Assembly: GCA_937934685.1 (NCBI GenBank)
Contig: CALGYU010000090.1
Location: 1 to 45,990 of the forward strand
Direction of reading: 5' to 3'
DNA: 45,990 bases
DNA from: an uncultured Acholeplasma sp.
GTDB lineage: Bacteria > Bacillota_I > Bacilli_A > Acholeplasmatales > Acholeplasmataceae
Of this stretch, positions 42,744-45,990 are shown one piece after another. A model generated the notes under the pieces. That model was not told where the DNA came from. It worked only from the letters and a program-made list of their open reading frames with translations, and ran no database searches. A program made the position numbers and the translations under genes. The stretch's first letter is position 1. Every line of letters begins with the position of its first letter.

Positions 42744-42749
42744 ATTATA
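42744..42749 (-). promoter_or_regulatory. -10 box of the second ABC exporter pair
   Basis: TATAAT on the minus strand with only an A/T-rich TTAAAA as possible -35. The spacing is 17-18 bases. Confidence 0.5.
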
Positions 42750-42802
42750 GCCGATTTTAAGTTTTTTTTTAATTGTTTTATAAGTTTTATTTATTATGTC
42801 AT

Positions 42803-42829
42803 AAAAAAAGATAGTTTCTACTATCTTTT
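42803..42829 (-). terminator. Terminator overlapping the end of tag
   Basis: AAAAGATAGT-TTCT-ACTATCTTTT (42806-42829) followed by T residues on the minus strand; the TAG stop lies in the stem. Confidence 0.85.
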
Positions 42830-43372
42830 GTAAAAAGGGCAGTCGATTAGATGATCATTTGTCATGCCTATGGCTTGCATGTAGGCATAAATAACGGTTG
42901 GGCCTACAAATTGAAAACCTCTTTTTTTTAAGTCTTGACTAATTGTTTTAGATAGTTTGGTTTGACTTGGTATGTCTTCTAGGGTTTTAAATTGATTTTG
43001 GATTGGTTGATGATTGACATAGGACCATAAAAAGTTGTTGAGTGTTTCTGTTTTAATTAATTCTAAGTATGCTTTTGCATTTGTGATGACTGACTGTATT
43101 TTTAATTTATGTTTGATGACTCTATCATCGGTTAGATAAGAAGCGATTTGGGTTTCTGTTAGTGTGGCTAAGATATGAGGATTAAATTGATGGTATGCTT
43201 CTTTCATTAATGCTTGTTTTTTTAAAATGGTGCGCCAACTTAAACCAGTTTGTTGGGTTTCTAAAATAAGGTATTCAAATAATTTTTGGTCATCATGAAG
43301 CGGAATGCCCCATTGTGTATCATGATAGTTTTCTTCTAAGGGTGAAGAAAGGGCCCATAAACATTTTTTCAT
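42821..43372 (-). CDS. tag: DNA-3-methyladenine glycosylase I
   Basis: 183 residues. It removes 3-methyladenine from alkylated DNA to start base-excision repair. Zinc-snap residues C4 and H17 (CLWALSS...YHDTQWG) and the C-terminal H and C (NDHLIDCPF) are present, as is FEYLILETQQTGLSWRTILKK. It starts 10 bases after the aldehyde dehydrogenase stop, sharing its promoter. Confidence 0.95.
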   Translation of the reverse strand: MKKCLWALSSPLEENYHDTQWGIPLHDDQKLFEYLILETQQTGLSWRTILKKQALMKEAYHQFNPHILATLTETQIASYLTDDRVIKHKLKIQSVITNAKAYLELIKTETLNNFLWSYVNHQPIQNQFKTLEDIPSQTKLSKTISQDLKKRGFQFVGPTVIYAYMQAIGMTNDHLIDCPFYKR

Positions 43373-43382
43373 TTATATGTAC

Positions 43383-44681
43383 CTACTTTAGTATTTTTTT
43401 AATCATTTTTTCTTTTTTAGATTCATAAGGTAAATATCTAGCCTTTATATCTAGTTTCTTACTTTTCTTTAACACGGGTTTATAGTGGGTAAAGGTGTCA
43501 AAACTATGTTTACCGTGATATGTGCCCATCCCGCTTTGACCAACACCTCCAAAGCCTAAATGATGATTGGTAAAATGCATGAGGGTATCATTGATGGTCA
43601 CACCTCCTGCACTGATGTTTTTAATGACGTAGTTTTCGATGGTTTGATTGTCTGTAAAAAGATATAGTGCTAAAGGTTTTTCTTTGATATGGTTGGTAAT
43701 TTCTTCTATGTTTGAAAAAGTGATGATTGGTAAAATAGGCCCAAAGATTTCTTCTTTCATAGATGGACTGTCTGGTTGTGGGGTGAGTAGTGTGGGTTCA
43801 ATTTTATGTTGATTATACTTACCACCAATGAGTATTTGTTCATTTTTTAACATAGAGGTTAATCTGTTGTGATGTTTTTGGTTAATGATTTTAGGATAAT
43901 CATTAGAGGTTAGTGGATCTTGGGTGTAAAATGATTCAACGTATTTTTTAAAGTATTTGACGAATTGATCTTTATTTTTCTCTTCTATTAAAACATAATC
44001 AGGAGCAATGCATGTTTGACCTGCGTTAATGAATTTACCAAAAACAATTCGTTTGACTGCTAATTCTAAATTTTTAGTATCTTTTATGATGGCAGGACTT
44101 TTTCCACCTAATTCTAAAGTGACTGGCGTTAGATGTAAGGCTGCTTTTTCCATGACTATTTTTCCTACATTTGGACTACCTGTAAAAAAGATATAGTCAA
44201 ATTTCTCTGATAATAGTGCTTGGCTTACTAAATGATCTCCTGTTTTAATGGTGACTTCATTTTTAGTGAACACCTCACTTAAAATAGTGATTAAGATGTT
44301 TTCTGTTTGTGGGGCATATTCAGATGGTTTAATGACTACTGTATTTCCAGCAGCAATCGCCCCAATAAGTGGCATCATAATTAATTGAAATGGATAATTC
44401 CATGGTCCAATGATTAAAACTTTTCCATAACTTTCCGGATATAAAAAAGACTTGGCTGGAAAGACAGCTAAACTGTTTTTAGTTTTGATTGGTTTCATCC
44501 ATTTTTTTAAGTTTTTAATGAATAAGGATAGTTCACTTAAAACAACCCCAATTTCTGTTAAATAGCTTTCATGAGATGATTTACCTAAATCATCGTATAA
44601 AGCTTTTTTGATTTGAGTTTCATGTTTTAAAATGGCTTCTTTTAAGTTTTTTAAATACGTTATACGTAATTGATAGTCCAT
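43383..44681 (-). CDS. Aldehyde dehydrogenase (ALDH3-like)
   Basis: 432 residues, the short ALDH3-type length. It oxidises aldehydes to acids with NAD(P). Catalytic Cys224 (INAGQTCIAPDYV), general base Glu190 (TLELGGKSP), cofactor motif FFTGSPNVGK and IIGPWNYPFQL are present. The C-terminus is rich in Lys. Class members clear fatty or aromatic aldehydes, for example from lipid peroxidation, which fits sharing an operon with a DNA-repair gene. A divergent promoter region separates it from pepT. Confidence 0.92.
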   Translation of the reverse strand: MDYQLRITYLKNLKEAILKHETQIKKALYDDLGKSSHESYLTEIGVVLSELSLFIKNLKKWMKPIKTKNSLAVFPAKSFLYPESYGKVLIIGPWNYPFQLIMMPLIGAIAAGNTVVIKPSEYAPQTENILITILSEVFTKNEVTIKTGDHLVSQALLSEKFDYIFFTGSPNVGKIVMEKAALHLTPVTLELGGKSPAIIKDTKNLELAVKRIVFGKFINAGQTCIAPDYVLIEEKNKDQFVKYFKKYVESFYTQDPLTSNDYPKIINQKHHNRLTSMLKNEQILIGGKYNQHKIEPTLLTPQPDSPSMKEEIFGPILPIITFSNIEEITNHIKEKPLALYLFTDNQTIENYVIKNISAGGVTINDTLMHFTNHHLGFGGVGQSGMGTYHGKHSFDTFTHYKPVLKKSKKLDIKARYLPYESKKEKMIKKILK

Positions 44682-44705
44682 AGAATCACTCTTTTCTTTG
44701 TCTTC

Positions 44706-44756
44706 ATTATACCATTTATAGATTTTGTTTTTAATTTTTTATTTTTGAGTTATAAT
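44706..44756. promoter_or_regulatory. Divergent promoters of the aldehyde dehydrogenase and pepT
   Basis: Minus strand: TGG-TATAAT (44711-44706). Plus strand: TATAAT (44751-44756). Their -35 positions both fall on the T/A tract at 44728-44734, so the two promoters would compete for polymerase. Confidence 0.55.
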
Positions 44757-44779
44757 GAAAAGAACAAGGAGATGATTTT

Positions 44780-45990
44780 ATGTCAAGATTAATTGACCGT
44801 TTTATTAAATATGTACAAATTGATACTCAGTCTGACCCATATAGTGATACGGTTCCTTCTACTGATAAACAAAAGAATTTAAGTAATGTTTTAGTAAGTG
44901 AACTTCATCAAATGGGACTTAAAGATGCTTTTTTAGATGAGCATGGTTATGTGTATGCTAAAATCGATAAAAATACGCAAAAAGAAACGTATGCAATTGG
45001 TTTTATTGCTCACGTGGATACTTCTTTTGATGCTCCAGGTGGTCCTGTTAAACCTAGAATCATTGAAAAATATGATGGTTCTTTGATCACTTTAAATGAA
45101 ACTTACAATATGGATCCAGAACGTTATCCTAGTTTAAGTAAAGTGCTTGGGGATGATATTATTGTGACCGATGGTAACACTTTATTGGGTGCTGATGATA
45201 AATGTGGGGTTGCAGAGATTATGGAGCTTGCTCATTTTTTAATGGAACATCCAGAAGTTGAACATGGTGATATTTATATTTGTTTCACCCCTGATGAGGA
45301 AATTGGAAGAGGCGCTAATTATTTTAATCATGATTGGTTTAAAGCCGATTTTGCTTATACTTCTGATGGTAGTGAGGTTGGTGGTATTGAATATGAAAAC
45401 TTTAATGCAGCTTCTGCTTTAGTTGAGTTTACTGGAAATAGTATTCACCCTGGTTCTGCTAAAAATAAATTAATTAATGCTTTACATATCGCTATGGAGT
45501 TTCATAGTTTGTTACCAGTTTTTTTAAATCCTGCTTATACTGAAAATTATGAAGGATTTAATCATTTATCTAGTTTAGATGGTGAGGTTGAAAAAGCGGT
45601 TAGTCGTTATATCATTAGAAATCATGATAAAGCATTGTTTGAAAAACAGAAACAAGATTTTGTTTTGATTCAAAATTATTTGAATCAAAAATACGGTACT
45701 CAAGTTGTTAAGGTGAGTTTAGCTGATAGTTATTATAATATGTATGAAGTGATTAAGGATCATATGCATGTCGTTGAGTTGGCTAAAAAAGCTATTACCA
45801 ATGTCGGTTTGGTTCCAATCGTTGAACCTATTAGAGGTGGGACAGATGGGGCTAGATTAACTTTTGATGGTTTGGTTTGTCCTAACTTAGGAACTGGAGC
45901 TTATCATTTCCATGGTAGATTAGAGTTTGCTAGTATTCAGCAAATGCATCAGGCATTAGATGTTTTAATTGAAATAACTAAATTGTCTGT
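44780..45990 (+). CDS. pepT: Peptidase T (tripeptidase), 3' end cut by window
   Basis: 403 residues visible, nearly the full length of about 410; no stop is reached. A cytoplasmic zinc aminotripeptidase of the M20 family. Metal and catalytic residues: H78 and D80 (IAHVDTS), D140 (GADDKCG), E173/E174 (TPDEEIG), the SDGSEVGGIEYENFNAA stretch, HPGSAKNK and GGTDGARLTFDGL. AAGGAG precedes the ATG. It gives a third peptide-using enzyme in the window beside M32 carboxypeptidase and TldDE. Confidence 0.95.
   Translation, partial: MSRLIDRFIKYVQIDTQSDPYSDTVPSTDKQKNLSNVLVSELHQMGLKDAFLDEHGYVYAKIDKNTQKETYAIGFIAHVDTSFDAPGGPVKPRIIEKYDGSLITLNETYNMDPERYPSLSKVLGDDIIVTDGNTLLGADDKCGVAEIMELAHFLMEHPEVEHGDIYICFTPDEEIGRGANYFNHDWFKADFAYTSDGSEVGGIEYENFNAASALVEFTGNSIHPGSAKNKLINALHIAMEFHSLLPVFLNPAYTENYEGFNHLSSLDGEVEKAVSRYIIRNHDKALFEKQKQDFVLIQNYLNQKYGTQVVKVSLADSYYNMYEVIKDHMHVVELAKKAITNVGLVPIVEPIRGGTDGARLTFDGLVCPNLGTGAYHFHGRLEFASIQQMHQALDVLIEITKLS

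Overview
The window reads as a compact, AT-rich chromosome segment of a wall-less Firmicutes relative, most likely an Acholeplasma-type mollicute (Acholeplasmatales). Low G+C, very short intergenic gaps and Bacillus-like synteny point this way. UGA is a normal stop codon: rpoD, cdd and the TroB-like ATPase end in TGA, and Trp is encoded by TGG. That argues against Mycoplasma/Spiroplasma. The genus is an inference.

Layout: (1) 10-3751, a tRNA-Arg gene and a heterodimeric ABC exporter. (2) 3831-12178, one nine-gene housekeeping operon, phoH-ybeY-cdd-era-recO-glyS-dnaG-rpoD-trmK, the Bacillus macro-operon order without dgkA. (3) 12270-13515, rpsU, rsmE and a small secG. (4) 13614-17680, an iron-siderophore ABC transporter (YclNOPQ type) led by an IsdG-like protein. 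(5) 17858-18990, the only complete plus-strand genes: a metallo-beta-lactamase-fold hydrolase and a cyclophilin. (6) 19037-23823, an alpha/beta hydrolase, an RlmD-like methyltransferase, L-serine dehydratase and an M32 carboxypeptidase. (7) 23932-33369, a run that begins as a treponemal-type troABCD-dtxR metal operon and continues through two MgtE Mg transporters into gnd and zwf. (8) 33577-35174, a three-gene XRE / ImmA-IrrE protease / PIN-domain module. (9) 35394-42715, DegV, the TldE/TldD pair and a second heterodimeric ABC exporter. (10) 42821-45990, DNA glycosylase Tag, an aldehyde dehydrogenase and a divergent peptidase T cut by the window end.

Themes: metal handling is prominent (Mn/Fe/Zn uptake, Mg transport, siderophore uptake, a DtxR-family regulator with Mn-type ligands). 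It is physically joined to the NAD(P)H-producing oxidative pentose phosphate enzymes. Several promoters carry near-consensus -35/-10 boxes with inverted repeats on or beside them, suggesting local repressor control. Many intrinsic terminators overlap the stop codon of the gene they end. The strongest candidate for a specialised, under-described system is the XRE-ImmA-PIN module. Close seconds are the winged-helix-like tails on both Tro permeases and the IsdG-like protein whose catalytic Asn position is Arg. I saw no CRISPR array, insertion sequence, prophage or intergenic gap longer than 300 bases.
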